Origin: JANELJ01 sp024511395
Lineage (GTDB): Bacteria > Pseudomonadota > Gammaproteobacteria > GRL18
Length of the DNA stretch: 64,000 nucleotides
NCBI GenBank assembly: GCA_963681975.1
Contig: OY820613.1
Coordinates: 558,001 to 622,000, forward strand
Direction of reading: 5' to 3'
Position numbers and translations under genes: made by a program. Below, piece by piece: positions 16,929 to 26,401 of this stretch. Under the pieces are notes generated by a model. The model was given only the letters and a program-made list of their open reading frames with translations. It was not told where the DNA came from and did no database searches. How positions within the stretch are numbered: the first letter of the stretch is position 1; every line of letters begins with the position of its first letter.

Positions 16929-17396
16929 ATGGACCAAGAACTTTTAGAAAAACATGAAGCCCTTGTTGTGGACATGGGAAATGCATACCTGGACAATATG
17001 GCCTTTGAACTGGGCAAGAAATACCAGAATAAAGATCATCAGATATATCCGACTTTAACGGATGTTCAGTTTAAGGAATTGAAAGCAAAACATAATGTTA
17101 CTGATCTGGAACTGGCGGATGTGTATGCAGAGTTTTTAAGGTTAAAACCAACCAGCCATCTTAAAAACATATTGGATGCGTTTCATGCTTCAGCTGGTAA
17201 TGTCGATATTGAACCCAGCTTTGATGAAAGTACCCAAAGACTGGATATCACGATACATTATGTCATTAAGGATAATACCCTGGATACCATCGAAGGACTG
17301 TCGTCCATAGAAGATATTCTGGTAAAAATGAATGCAATGATGCAGATAGACTCTGTATTGTCTACATCAGATCCCGATATGAAGCCTCAGTTTTAA
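16929..17396 (+). CDS. Hypothetical protein, 155 aa
   Basis: Acidic, mostly helical N-terminal region (LLEKHEALVVDMGNAYLDNM, later LELADVYAEFLRLKP) and a C-terminal region with a beta-like stretch (QRLDITIHYVIKDN). No signal peptide or membrane helix. Family not recognised. It is followed after 40 bp by the HIT-family gene. Confidence 0.65.
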   Translation: MDQELLEKHEALVVDMGNAYLDNMAFELGKKYQNKDHQIYPTLTDVQFKELKAKHNVTDLELADVYAEFLRLKPTSHLKNILDAFHASAGNVDIEPSFDESTQRLDITIHYVIKDNTLDTIEGLSSIEDILVKMNAMMQIDSVLSTSDPDMKPQF

Positions 17397-17436
17397 TTAA
17401 TTGAGTTAAACATAAAGAAAGCAGAAAGAAGTCAGA

Positions 17437-17943
17437 ATGAGTTCATCTAATTCAGAGAAAAGTTGTTATTTTTGCACCGTTGTTAATGGTGAAGCCGATC
17501 CTTTTATATACGAGAATCAGTCGTTTATCAGTATTTTTGATACCAATCCGGTCAATCCCGGTCATGCGCTGGTGATACCCAAAAGACATGTGGCCTCAAT
17601 TTTCAGCTTAAATCAGGCTGAGCATGATGATTATTTTGAAGCACTATACAGTGTTAAAAAAGTTATTGAAGCAACGGATATGAAGGCTCTCTACGAGGAA
17701 ATGCTTGAGAGGGATTACCTTAAAGGCCGCCCGAAGACTCATATTGAAACCGTTCTGAAACTTCCATTTCTGGGCAATCAGCCCGATGCCTATACCTTAG
17801 GAAATAATGACGGAAGAGAAGCCGGCCGGAGTATCGACCACTTACATATTATTGTAATACCCCGTTATAAAGGTGATGTGCCTAATCCGGGTGGAGGTAT
17901 CCGCAATATTATTCCTGACCGGGCTCAGTACAAACGGCTATAA
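17437..17943 (+). CDS. HIT-family protein with a degenerate histidine triad
   Basis: 168-aa histidine-triad protein. The N-terminal CYFCTVVNGE and FDTNPVNPGHALVIPKRHV segments and the C-terminal block DHLHIIVIPRYKGDVPNPGGGIRNIIP fit the HIT family of nucleotidyl hydrolases/transferases. The usual motif H-x-H-x-H is reduced: the first two histidines (including the nucleophile position) remain, but the third is Ile. There is also an insertion of ~50 residues between the halves compared with short HINT proteins. It may hydrolyse nucleoside phosphoramidates, or activity may be altered. Confidence 0.82.
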   Translation: MSSSNSEKSCYFCTVVNGEADPFIYENQSFISIFDTNPVNPGHALVIPKRHVASIFSLNQAEHDDYFEALYSVKKVIEATDMKALYEEMLERDYLKGRPKTHIETVLKLPFLGNQPDAYTLGNNDGREAGRSIDHLHIIVIPRYKGDVPNPGGGIRNIIPDRAQYKRL

Positions 17944-18067
17944 TTTCCATATCAGAGGCAGTAGATTTTTCATTTATTGTCTGTAATTGGCTTGCCCTGT
18001 AAAATGGCGCAAATTGCGTTTAAAGTAAAGTTTTATAATATTTAAATCACCAGGAGTCCTTAAAACG

Positions 18068-18418
18068 ATGCGAAAATATATCTTTGTTTATCTGGGAGGA
18101 AAATTTCCAGAAAGCCCTGCAGAAAGCCAGCAACATTTTCAGAAATATCAGGAATGGCTTCAATCTCTGGGTGATGCTGTAATTAATCCGGCCATACCGT
18201 TTAAGGACACGCATACTATTCATTCTGATGGCAGAGCCGAACCCGGTACCATGTCAAACATTTCCGGATTGAGCATTATTCAGTTTAACACCATGCAGGA
18301 AGCCCTAAAAACAGCACAGTCATGTCCTTTTCTGGAAATTAACGGAACACTGGAAGTATCCGAAATGGTCGAAGTAGCCTCTGATCTGGACTCTGCCAAT
18401 AGCAGAACAATCAATTAA
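18068..18418 (+). CDS. YCII-related domain protein
   Basis: 116-aa single-domain protein. MRKYIFVYLGGKFPESP, then an amphipathic helix (HFQKYQEWLQSLGDAV), the TISGLSIIQF-like strand and the PFLEINGTLEVSEM ending match the YCII/dimeric alpha-beta barrel family, related to EthD and muconolactone isomerase folds. Such proteins are small enzymes or ligand binders without a single function. Start ATG 18068 with AGGAGTCC upstream. It stands alone before ISa copy 3. Confidence 0.75.
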   Translation: MRKYIFVYLGGKFPESPAESQQHFQKYQEWLQSLGDAVINPAIPFKDTHTIHSDGRAEPGTMSNISGLSIIQFNTMQEALKTAQSCPFLEINGTLEVSEMVEVASDLDSANSRTIN

Positions 18419-18602
18419 CTACTACAACTCATATTTACCCTGTCCACTAGGATAGACTTATACAATCTTAGAGATATTTTTTACAGTTTTTAGCATTGCA
18501 TTATTGAGTGTATCGATATGTCAGGGGATATTGGTTACGGGCAAGATGAATTGCTTGCCCGGATTTTGGGGTGAAACGTGTTCAATACATTATTTTTATA
18601 TA

Positions 18603-20100
18603 GTCCACCTTGAACAAAATATATAGCATTGATTTATAAGGAAATATTGGCGAATTATGGGTGTTAAATTTGCAGGTTTTTGGTAAAATAACCCTTATTA
18701 CCTTGCAAATTTCCAGACCAGAATAAAGCCAGAGAAACAGCCAAAAATACCTCAGGAAGACCTGTTCAGGATGCGCCTTGAAAACATGCTGGACATAAAC
18801 CATGAGTTGATTAAGTTATCAAAACACATAGATTGGGAAAGTCCTGATAAAGAATGGGGCGCTCTGTTTGTATCCACTAAAGGTGCTCCTGCCATACGCA
18901 CTCGATTGATTGCAGGATTGCATTACCTGAAACACCTACATGATTTATCGGATGAACAGGTAGTAAAAGGCTGGACAGAAAATCCGTACTGGCAGTATTT
19001 CTGTGGTGAAGAATACTTTCAGCATAAAATGCCTATACACCCTGTGACCATGACCAAATGGCGTAACCGGCCGGGTAAATCAGGCAGTGAAAAATTACTG
19101 ATTGAAACCATTAAAGCCGGACTAAAGAGTAAAACCATAAAGCCCGGCAGTTTAAAGAAAGTCACGGTAGATACTACCGTACAGGAAAAGAACATCGCTT
19201 TTCCAACCGATTCAAAGCTCCTGAACAAAGCCAGAGAAAACCTGGTTAAACTGTCCAAAGAGCACGGTATTAAACTGCGCCAGAACTATAATCGGGTTGG
19301 GCCGCAATATGTACTAATGGCCAGTCGTTATGCTCATGCAAAACAGTTTAAACGCATGAAGAAAATGAACAATAAACTGAAATCCCGTTTAGGTCGTGTT
19401 AAACGGGATATTGAACGACAACTGCCCAACTATTCTGTTGATATTCAGTCTCTGTTTGAAGTAGCTCTAAAACAGGCTCAGAAACTGATTGAGCAGGAGC
19501 AGCACAGTAAAAACAAGCTTTACAGTTTACATGCACCGGAAGTCGAGTGTATCAGTAAAGGCAAAGCTCATAAGCCTTATGAATTTGGAGTTAAAACCAG
19601 TATCGCGGTAACTAACAAGGAAGGCTTTGTTATTGGTGCTCAAAGTTGTCCGGGCAATCCTTATGATGGACATACCTTGCTGCCACAACTGGAACAGATA
19701 AAACAGTTTACAGCCGTACAACCGGAACACTGCTTTGTTGACCGGGGTTATCGTGGACATGAAGTAAAAGACACTAAAGTTTTTATCTCAGGTCAGAAGC
19801 GAGGCGTTACCCGAAGTATTAAAAAGGCATTAAAACGGCGCAGTGCGATTGAGCCTGAAATTGGTCATATGAAAAACGATGGCCGTTTAGATCGCTGCTA
19901 CCTCAAAGGCACAGTCGGTGATGCCATTAATGTGGTTATGGTAGCCGCTGGACATAACTTAAGAAAGATCCTCAATAAGCTCCGGCTTTTGTGGCTCAAA
20001 ATTATTTCCGGTTTGATGGGATATTTTATCAAACCAGAACAATCAGCCGCTTTAAACCTGGCTTGATGTCAGGCTTAAAACGGTATTATTCAGGTTGAAC
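18603..20100 (+). mobile_element. ISa copy 3 (1498 bp), no matching target duplication
   Basis: Both ends are present (GTCCACCTTGAACAA left variant). Flanks are TATATA on the left and TAATTA on the right, so the 6-bp duplication is not preserved. Confidence 0.9.
18771..20066 (+). pseudogene. IS5-like transposase, start codon lost (ISa copy 3)
   Basis: The normal initiator ATG is ATA in this copy (AGAATAAAGCC instead of AGAATGAAGCC, ~18723), so the first open ATG is at codon 17 (431 residues). The remainder is uninterrupted and the DDE segments are conserved. Translation from the inner ATG would drop only a basic N-terminal segment, so activity cannot be excluded. Confidence 0.75.
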
Positions 20101-20261
20101 TAATTAAATTGTTGAAAGTAGATCATAAAGTAAAAATATTATTATTTCTTTATGATCTATTTTTGCCTGTTGACAGTTAAAGACTCATATGTATTAGGCA
20201 TTTACCTAAAGTTGATTACCTGCCACAAATTTCTTTAATGTATGTGTATGCTCATCGTTAG

Positions 20262-20484
20262 TTACTTTATGGTACACGCCACGGTAATTCCCCCATTTAT
20301 AAAGCAATTCATAAATAGAGGTTTTGCATAAGTCTTATCCACATATCCATAGGTCTGCTTGGGTGGTACTCCACCGATAGCCGTATGGGGTCGTTCATTA
20401 TTATAACTCCATTTCCAGCATGTTGCTGTTTCCTGTGCATGCTCTATAGAATTAAATAAAAACTGATTTAAATAACTGTTCCGA
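20262..20484 (-). pseudogene. IS3-family OrfB, C-terminal remnant
   Basis: The minus strand encodes RNSYLNQFLFNSIEHAQ followed by WKWSYNNERPHTAIGGVPPKQ, the hallmark C-terminus of IS3-family integrase-like OrfB. It is cut at the IS630 end near 20484 and differs from the IS3 element at 40360. The 160 bp to its left (20101-20261) show no other gene. Confidence 0.8.
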
Positions 20485-21618
20485 AATGGTGTCCATATAA
20501 ATGGAACTTAAGCTTTGTTTATCGAACAAAGAAATTAACCAAAACAACCTGATCAAACAAAGCTTAAGTATGAATAATATTATAACGGAACTGAGCCGTC
20601 CTGTACGCCGACGGTTAAAAAAAGTCGTACAATTTAATACAGATGGTAACTACAGAAGTCGGGCTGAAGCTATTTTACTCCTGCATCAGTGCTACAGTAG
20701 GAAACAGGTTTCCCAATTACTGAATGCCAGCCGAACAAGCATAAGAAAATGGGTACAACGCTTTGAACAATTTGGTGAATCAGCCCTGTTTCCGGAAAAC
20801 CGTGGCAGAACACCCTATAGTATCAATGAAACCATTAGTACCCGTTTACTGGAACTGTTTCAGAAACAGCCGAAAGAATTTGGATGTTTTAACTCAAGAT
20901 GGACTTCGGAATTATTAACCCGGCAGGTCAACGAGGAATTTCAGACCCATATTCATTCTTCTACTATCCGGAGGTTATTACCTAAACCGGGTATAAAATG
21001 GAAACGAGCCAGCCCGACACTATGCATACAGGATAAGGAAAAAGCTCGTAAAATTAAGAGGATAGAGAAAGCCTTGCAATCAGCCAATGCTGAGCATTCT
21101 GTATTTTATGTGGATGAAGCCGATGTTGATTTAAATCCACGTATCGGCAGTTTCTGGTCTGTAAAAGGACAACAAATCAGAATACCCACTCCTGGTAAAA
21201 ACCAGAAGAATTATCTGGCCGGTGCCCTGAATGCTAAAACAGGTCAGGTTGTCTGGGTAGAATGGGAAAGTAAAAATTCATTCCTGTTTTTACGCCTGAT
21301 GGCAGAGTTAAGAAAAAGATACAGGCAGGCTAAAACCATCTGATTGATAGCGGATAATTATATTATACATAAAAGCCAGATAACGAAAACATTTCTGTCC
21401 CATAATAAAAAGTTTGAGCTGATATTTCAGCCAGCCTATCACCCCCGGGTAAACAGAATAGAGCTATTATGGAAACAGTTACATGATACCGTAACCAGAA
21501 ATCATCGACATTCAACAATGAAAAGCCTGATGGAAGATGTTAGAAAATTTATGGATAATGTGTCCCTGTTTCCTGGTTCTGAAATTCAACAGAAAAGGTT
21601 ATAGGGTGGACACCTTTT
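20484..21618 (+). mobile_element. IS630-family element (~1135 bp)
   Basis: Inverted ends AAATGGTGTCCA and TGGACACCTTTT bracket an IS630-type transposase gene. It abuts an IS3 remnant on the left and a truncated yjgR-like gene on the right. Confidence 0.82.
20501..21604 (+). pseudogene. IS630-family transposase with in-frame TGA
   Basis: The frame encodes an N-terminal HTH (RKQVSQLLNASRTSIRKWVQRF), a linker, and the IS630/mariner-like DDE domain: FYVDEADVDLNPRIGSFW (first Asp), then LIADNYIIHKS (second Asp) and RVNRIELLWKQLH (Glu). A TGA at 21341-21343 splits the frame just before the second catalytic Asp; the downstream piece continues in the same frame to 21604. ATG 20570 is an alternative start. 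Confidence 0.88.
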
Positions 21619-21799
21619 AGGATCAGCTATTTAGAAAAACCGGTACCCCGATGCGGGAAAAGTTTTCAGCCAGTATCTGCAGGGTAATAGTTTTACCGGT
21701 TCCAGTGGCACCGGCAATCATACCATGGCGATTAGCTATTTTAGCTGAAAAATGGACCTGGGTCTGCTCATTACCACCAATTAAAAACTGTACTGTCAT
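21619..21799 (-). pseudogene. YjgR/HerA-like P-loop ATPase, N-terminal fragment
   Basis: The start codon lies at the complement of 21797-21799 behind GAGGGCAAT. The first ~56 residues include FSAKIANRHGMIAGATGTGKTITLQILAE, with Walker A GATGTGKT, and FSRIGVPVF, typical of DUF853 (YjgR) helicase-like ATPases. The frame ends in the IS630 flank, so more than 400 residues are lost. A non-functional stub. Confidence 0.85.
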
Positions 21800-21946
21800 A
21801 TTGCCCTCGTATGTAAGACTGTTTTTTTACATCTTAATTTTTCACTCAGTAAATTACAATCTTTACTGCTGTCCGGTGATAAAGTCACTGAGAGAATTTC
21901 TGATTTTCTTTATTCTTCCGGTTAATGGGATATAAGGAGCATTAAA

Positions 21947-22909
21947 ATGCAACAAAATTTATCAAGGCTGGCAAATTTTCCAGTATCATTTTTTTCCTCG
22001 GTTATGGGTATGGCTGGTTTCAGTATTGCAATTACCAAGGCAGAAAGTATATATCATTTGCCACCTGGTGTGGCTATGGTTCTGTCTTTTACTACCCTGC
22101 TTTTGTTTGTCATTATCCTGATGATTTATCTGCTTAAACTGGTTAAGGAAAAAGAAGCGGTTATTAAAGAGTTTCATAACCCCATTAAAATCAGTTTTTT
22201 TCCGACAGTATCCATTAGTCTGTTATTGCTGTCTATCTGTATGTTGCATAATAACCTGCCTCTGGCTCATGCTCTATGGGCTATTGGTGCTATTATGCAT
22301 CTGGGGTTTACTCTGTTTGTAATGAGTGCTTGGATTAATCATGATTATTTTGAGATTAATCATATGAATCCGGCCTGGTTTATTCCTATAGTGGGTAATA
22401 TTCTGGTGCCTGTTGCCGGTGTTCCTCTGGGCTATAGTGATATTTCCTGGTTCTTTTTTAGTATCGGTGTGGTTTTCTGGCCAGTACTGTTGACCATTAT
22501 TTTTTATCGTATTATTTTTCACCCTGCCTTGCCAGGGAAATTAATACCTACTTTTTTTATTTTGATTGCTCCGCCTGCTGTTGGCTTTTTGTCCTATCTT
22601 AAATTAACAGGTGAAATGGATAATTTTGCCAGAATTCTGTATTTTTCAGGTCTGTTTTTTACTTTACTGGTATTTACCCAATATCGTAAGTTTTCCAAAC
22701 TGGATTTCTTTTTATCCTGGTGGGCGTATTCGTTTCCTTTGGCGGCCATCAGTATTGCTACTATGGTGATGTATGAGCATACTCAGAATATTGTATTTTC
22801 CATAATTGCCATAATTCTGCTGGCAATACTGACTTTATTCATCAGCATGTTGATTATAAAAACATTTCGTGCTGTACTTGAAAAACGGATTTGTATTGAA
22901 GAATCATAG
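21947..22909 (+). CDS. SLAC1/TDT-family anion transporter
   Basis: 320-aa membrane protein with ten predicted helices of the TehA/SLAC1 (tellurite-resistance/dicarboxylate transporter) family; FPVSFFSSVMGMAGFSIA opens helix 1 and NPAWFIPIVGNILVPVAG is a family signature. Members are anion channels or transporters, some exporting sulfite. ATAAGGAGC precedes ATG 21947. An IS4 copy inserted exactly at its stop codon: the native end was GAA-GAA-TAA, only ~16 bp before the AOR gene, so the two formed a tight operon. The insertion adds one residue (Ser) and a TAG, leaving the protein essentially intact. Confidence 0.88.
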   Translation: MQQNLSRLANFPVSFFSSVMGMAGFSIAITKAESIYHLPPGVAMVLSFTTLLLFVIILMIYLLKLVKEKEAVIKEFHNPIKISFFPTVSISLLLLSICMLHNNLPLAHALWAIGAIMHLGFTLFVMSAWINHDYFEINHMNPAWFIPIVGNILVPVAGVPLGYSDISWFFFSIGVVFWPVLLTIIFYRIIFHPALPGKLIPTFFILIAPPAVGFLSYLKLTGEMDNFARILYFSGLFFTLLVFTQYRKFSKLDFFLSWWAYSFPLAAISIATMVMYEHTQNIVFSIIAIILLAILTLFISMLIIKTFRAVLEKRICIEES

Positions 22910-24327
22910 GTATGATCTTTAGGAGTTGAAATGAAGCCAATTTGATGATCAAATAGTTGTTATTCAGGCAATTATTCATCAACAAAAAGGCTTCAAATGA
23001 AAAGTAGCACATTATCAAAAAAACTAAAAGTCGTATTGAGTGAAAAGAAACTTAATAAACCGGGCAAAAACATTGGCTTTTCCCAACGATTAAGACAGAT
23101 AACCCCTTTTCAGCTTATAGTGAGTATGATTACGGCTATGGGTGATAAAGAGACAAAGCATTTTTCGGAAATTCATCGTTACTTTAACCAGTTGACGAAT
23201 AAAAATATCCGTTATAAGCCCTTTCATAATCAACTAGCCAAGCCTGAATTTGCGCAATTGATGAGAGATGTTGCAGATAAAGTTTTTAATCACCGGGTAA
23301 ATACAAAACTGAAATGTAATCATCCTGTTCTGGCCAGTTTTGATAAATTACTTATCCGGGATGGCAGTTCATTTGCTATTCACAAGGCACTGAAAAAGGA
23401 TTATCCCGGGCGATTCACAGCAATTAGTCCGGCAGCCGTGGAATTGCATGTCACCTACGACTTAAAAACCGGAGGCATAGAAAAAAGCACACTGACACCG
23501 GATAGTTTTTCAGAACGAGCAGAGTTACCAGACGTTCATGAACTGGAAAATCAGTTATTATCAGGTGACCGTGGCTACTATTCAGGCCAACTGATTAATG
23601 AAACAGATGACCATGGAGGGTATTATATTTTACGGGCAATGAGACTTTCCAGGATAGCGGTTCACTGAGCCATCAGAGAAGATGGGCAAGTCGTTAGCAA
23701 AAGAACTAAACCATTGTCTGATTTGATAAAATCTCTGCCAAAACGACAATTAATTGATATGATTGTGGAGATTGATGGCAGAGAAACAAGGCTGATTGCA
23801 ATCTGGAGCCCCAAAGAAAAAAGGCATACATTTTTAGTTACAAATCTGAATGCAGAACAGTTTTCAGCGACACAAATCAGCCAGTTATACCGCTTACGCT
23901 GGCAGATTGAGTTGTTATTTAAAGAGTGCAAGTCACATAATAACTTGCAGGGGTTTCAAACCAGTAATCCCGCATTGATGGAAGCTTTGGTTTGGAGCAG
24001 TTTAATTGCGACTATGCTGAAACACTTTATATGCAGTAGCATAGAACAATTTTACCAAATGGAGATGTCAACATTGACGGTCTCCAAAACGACCGTTTAC
24101 TGGTGGTATTCATTATTGGAATCCATTGTTAACCATAAACGAAAACAATTAACGGATGTGCTTGAAAGAACGTATTTTTTCCTGAAAGAAAATGCTGGCA
24201 GAGCCCATCCTAAACGGGATAAGTCTACTGGACTTTATCAGTTCGGTGTAGAACCTAATATTGGAGTTGCATCCTGATGGGTAAACTATTGAAACGAAAT
24301 GATAAAATCCTTAAAGACATACCTATG
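22905..24327 (+). mobile_element. IS4-family element (1423 bp) with 10-bp target duplication
   Basis: Ends CATAGGTATG and, inverted, CATAGGTATG bracket the transposase. The 10-bp repeat ATTGAAGAAT flanks it (22895-22904 and 24328-24337), as expected for IS4. It separates the SLAC1 gene from the AOR gene. Confidence 0.93.
22997..24277 (+). pseudogene. IS4-family transposase with in-frame TGA
   Basis: The frame from 22997 has the IS4 layout: FDKLLIRDGSSFAIH with the first Asp, LLSGDRGYYSG with the second, and the Y-(2)-R-(3)-E-(6)-K signature YRLRWQIELLFKECK in the downstream part. A TGA at 23666-23668 interrupts it in the same frame. A truncated relative lies at 43150-43511. Confidence 0.9.
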
Positions 24328-24352
24328 ATTGAAGAATAAGTGGAGAAAATAA

Positions 24353-26347
24353 ATGTCTGTACCCTTTATTCAAAAAGAATTGCTGGTGGATCTGAATACG
24401 GCCCAGTGGCAGGTTAAGGAAATTACCAAAGAAGATAAAATTCTGGGTCCGGTGGATTACGGCTGGAAACGCTACAAGGAAAACCAGGAGGTATTTACTT
24501 TTGGTGAAGGCCTGTTAGCCAGTAGTTCTATACCGGGTTCCAGACGCATGGTTTTCTGTGGTTACAGTCCGCAATGGGAAAGTTTTTATATCTCTTCCAT
24601 GGGCGGTGCCGCATATACCTTCCAGCATGTCGGGGTTAATTACGTTTGTCTGTCGGGTCGATGTGAAAAACCCAGTGTGCTGCTGCTTAATAATGATGGT
24701 GATAATATATCAGTACGCCTTGAGCCTTTTGAAGATTATCAGCAGGTCTGGAAGGGCTATAAAACCCGTTCAGAAGATTATGACGGTGAAGAGGTTATTG
24801 GTATTTATGCGCTGCAGCATGCCATTTTTGACCTCTGGGCGGATGAATACGATAAAAAAAGGGTACGTGCTTTTGTGGTTGGGCCGGCCGGTGAGTTGAC
24901 CAATGAAGGCACTATTGCTTCCACTACGGTAAAAAAAGGCAAGTTTACTGCAGTGGTTGACTGGTGTGGACGGGGTGGTATGGGCAGCCGTCTGTTTCAT
25001 CAGCATAATATAGTCGGCTGTCTGTTTGGCGGTGACTGGGTGGATCCTTATAAGCCTAAAGCCAGAGATACGGACGTTTATTTTACCGAACATTTTGGTG
25101 ATAAAGGAGTGAAGGTCGATAAAGCCGCAACCGTAAAATACTACTATGATCCCAAAATTAAAACCGGGGGTACCTTTGGTGCCAACCTGCATAATATTGG
25201 CGATATGCTGATGACCTTTAACTATCGCAGTACCTCCGCCAGTAATGAGGAACGCCTGAAGCAGCACAAGGACTTTATCGTTGATCATTATCTGAAACAA
25301 TATAATGAAGAAACCATAGCAACCAAAAACTTTGACCATTGCGGTGAGCCCTGCGCTACAGCTTGTAAAAAACTTAATGGCAAGTATAAAAAAGATTATG
25401 AACCCTACCATGCACTGGGGCCTCAATGCGGTGTTTTTGATCAGAGAGCAGCGGAAATATTAAATGACCATGCGGATGCTATGGGCATGGACGCAATTCA
25501 GATTGGCGGTACCCTGGCATGGATTATGGAATGTGTTGCGCATGATCTGATCCCGGCGGATAAATTCGGTTTTCCTGATAAATCAGAAATGAAGTTTCAG
25601 CAGTTTACTGCGGATACTAAAGAATTTGACCTGGTGAAGGATAGTCTGCGTAACGCGCAGTTTGCTATTAAGTTAATTAATGCCATCCTGTTTGATGAGC
25701 GTGCAGCCGTTTTTCGTAAAGGTATTCGTCTGGCGGCGTATGACTTAAATGAACAGTATCCGGACACGGAACCACTGGAACGGGCGGTATTTCTTTCCCA
25801 TGCCGACAATGGCCATATGGTACCAAACCAGTACTGGGTTCCCGGTATGGGCAGCCCCATGCCTTTAATGGGTAAATATTATGTCTTTTACGGGGGCGGT
25901 TTTACTACCCCGGATGATCTGGGGCGTAAGAATGTCGAACGCATGGTGTATGAGCTGATCAGTGATAATTGCGGTATCTGCCGCTTCCACCGTCAGTGGT
26001 CAGAGCCTTTATGCGGTATTATTATTAATGATCGCTTTGATCTGGATATTGATTTTAAGGAATTCCATTACCAGCTGGCTCAGGAAATTAATGAACATGA
26101 AAAGGGTAAAGCGGTGCCCTGGGAAACTAGGCGTATGGCAGAGCTGTTTTTTAATTACCTGGGATATTGCGGCAGCAGTGGTTCTGAGGATAATAGCTTG
26201 TTCCGCTGGCAGAACCATGATGATATTCAGCTAACGGCACAGGCCTTCTGGCAGGCCATACTCAATGCCCAGGAACAGGCTTTTCAGGCCGGGCCCGATA
26301 ATATAGCGGATTCTAAAACACCGGCGCAGTATCATAGTCATGTGTAA
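24353..26347 (+). CDS. Aldehyde:ferredoxin oxidoreductase family (AOR) tungsten/molybdenum enzyme
   Basis: 664-aa protein of the AOR family, which binds a tungsten or molybdenum bis-pterin cofactor and one [4Fe-4S] cluster. The N-terminal domain includes SSSIPGSRRMVFCGYSPQWESF and GGAAYTFQHVG; VGPAGELTNEGTIASTTVKKGKFTAVVDWCGRGGMGSRL is the pterin-binding region. Cluster cysteines are Cys330, 334, 338 (DHCGEPCATACKK) and the DNCGIC pair Cys540/543. The C-x3-C-x3-C spacing differs slightly from archaeal AOR C-x2-C-x3-C. It was originally ~16 bp behind the SLAC1 gene. Substrate is unknown; carboxylate/aldehyde or sulfur-compound conversion are possible. Confidence 0.9.
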   Translation: MSVPFIQKELLVDLNTAQWQVKEITKEDKILGPVDYGWKRYKENQEVFTFGEGLLASSSIPGSRRMVFCGYSPQWESFYISSMGGAAYTFQHVGVNYVCLSGRCEKPSVLLLNNDGDNISVRLEPFEDYQQVWKGYKTRSEDYDGEEVIGIYALQHAIFDLWADEYDKKRVRAFVVGPAGELTNEGTIASTTVKKGKFTAVVDWCGRGGMGSRLFHQHNIVGCLFGGDWVDPYKPKARDTDVYFTEHFGDKGVKVDKAATVKYYYDPKIKTGGTFGANLHNIGDMLMTFNYRSTSASNEERLKQHKDFIVDHYLKQYNEETIATKNFDHCGEPCATACKKLNGKYKKDYEPYHALGPQCGVFDQRAAEILNDHADAMGMDAIQIGGTLAWIMECVAHDLIPADKFGFPDKSEMKFQQFTADTKEFDLVKDSLRNAQFAIKLINAILFDERAAVFRKGIRLAAYDLNEQYPDTEPLERAVFLSHADNGHMVPNQYWVPGMGSPMPLMGKYYVFYGGGFTTPDDLGRKNVERMVYELISDNCGICRFHRQWSEPLCGIIINDRFDLDIDFKEFHYQLAQEINEHEKGKAVPWETRRMAELFFNYLGYCGSSGSEDNSLFRWQNHDDIQLTAQAFWQAILNAQEQAFQAGPDNIADSKTPAQYHSHV

Positions 26348-26364
26348 ACTTTAACCTAAATAAT

Positions 26365-26381
26365 GCGGGCAGGATGCCCGC
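26365..26381. terminator. Short GC-rich hairpin between convergent genes
   Basis: GCGGGCA-gga-TGCCCGC lies between the AOR stop and the convergent rbgA stop. No long T-run follows, so it is a weak or bidirectional terminator. Confidence 0.5.
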
Positions 26382-26401
26382 GCTCCTAGGGGCTTCCTCT
26401 A

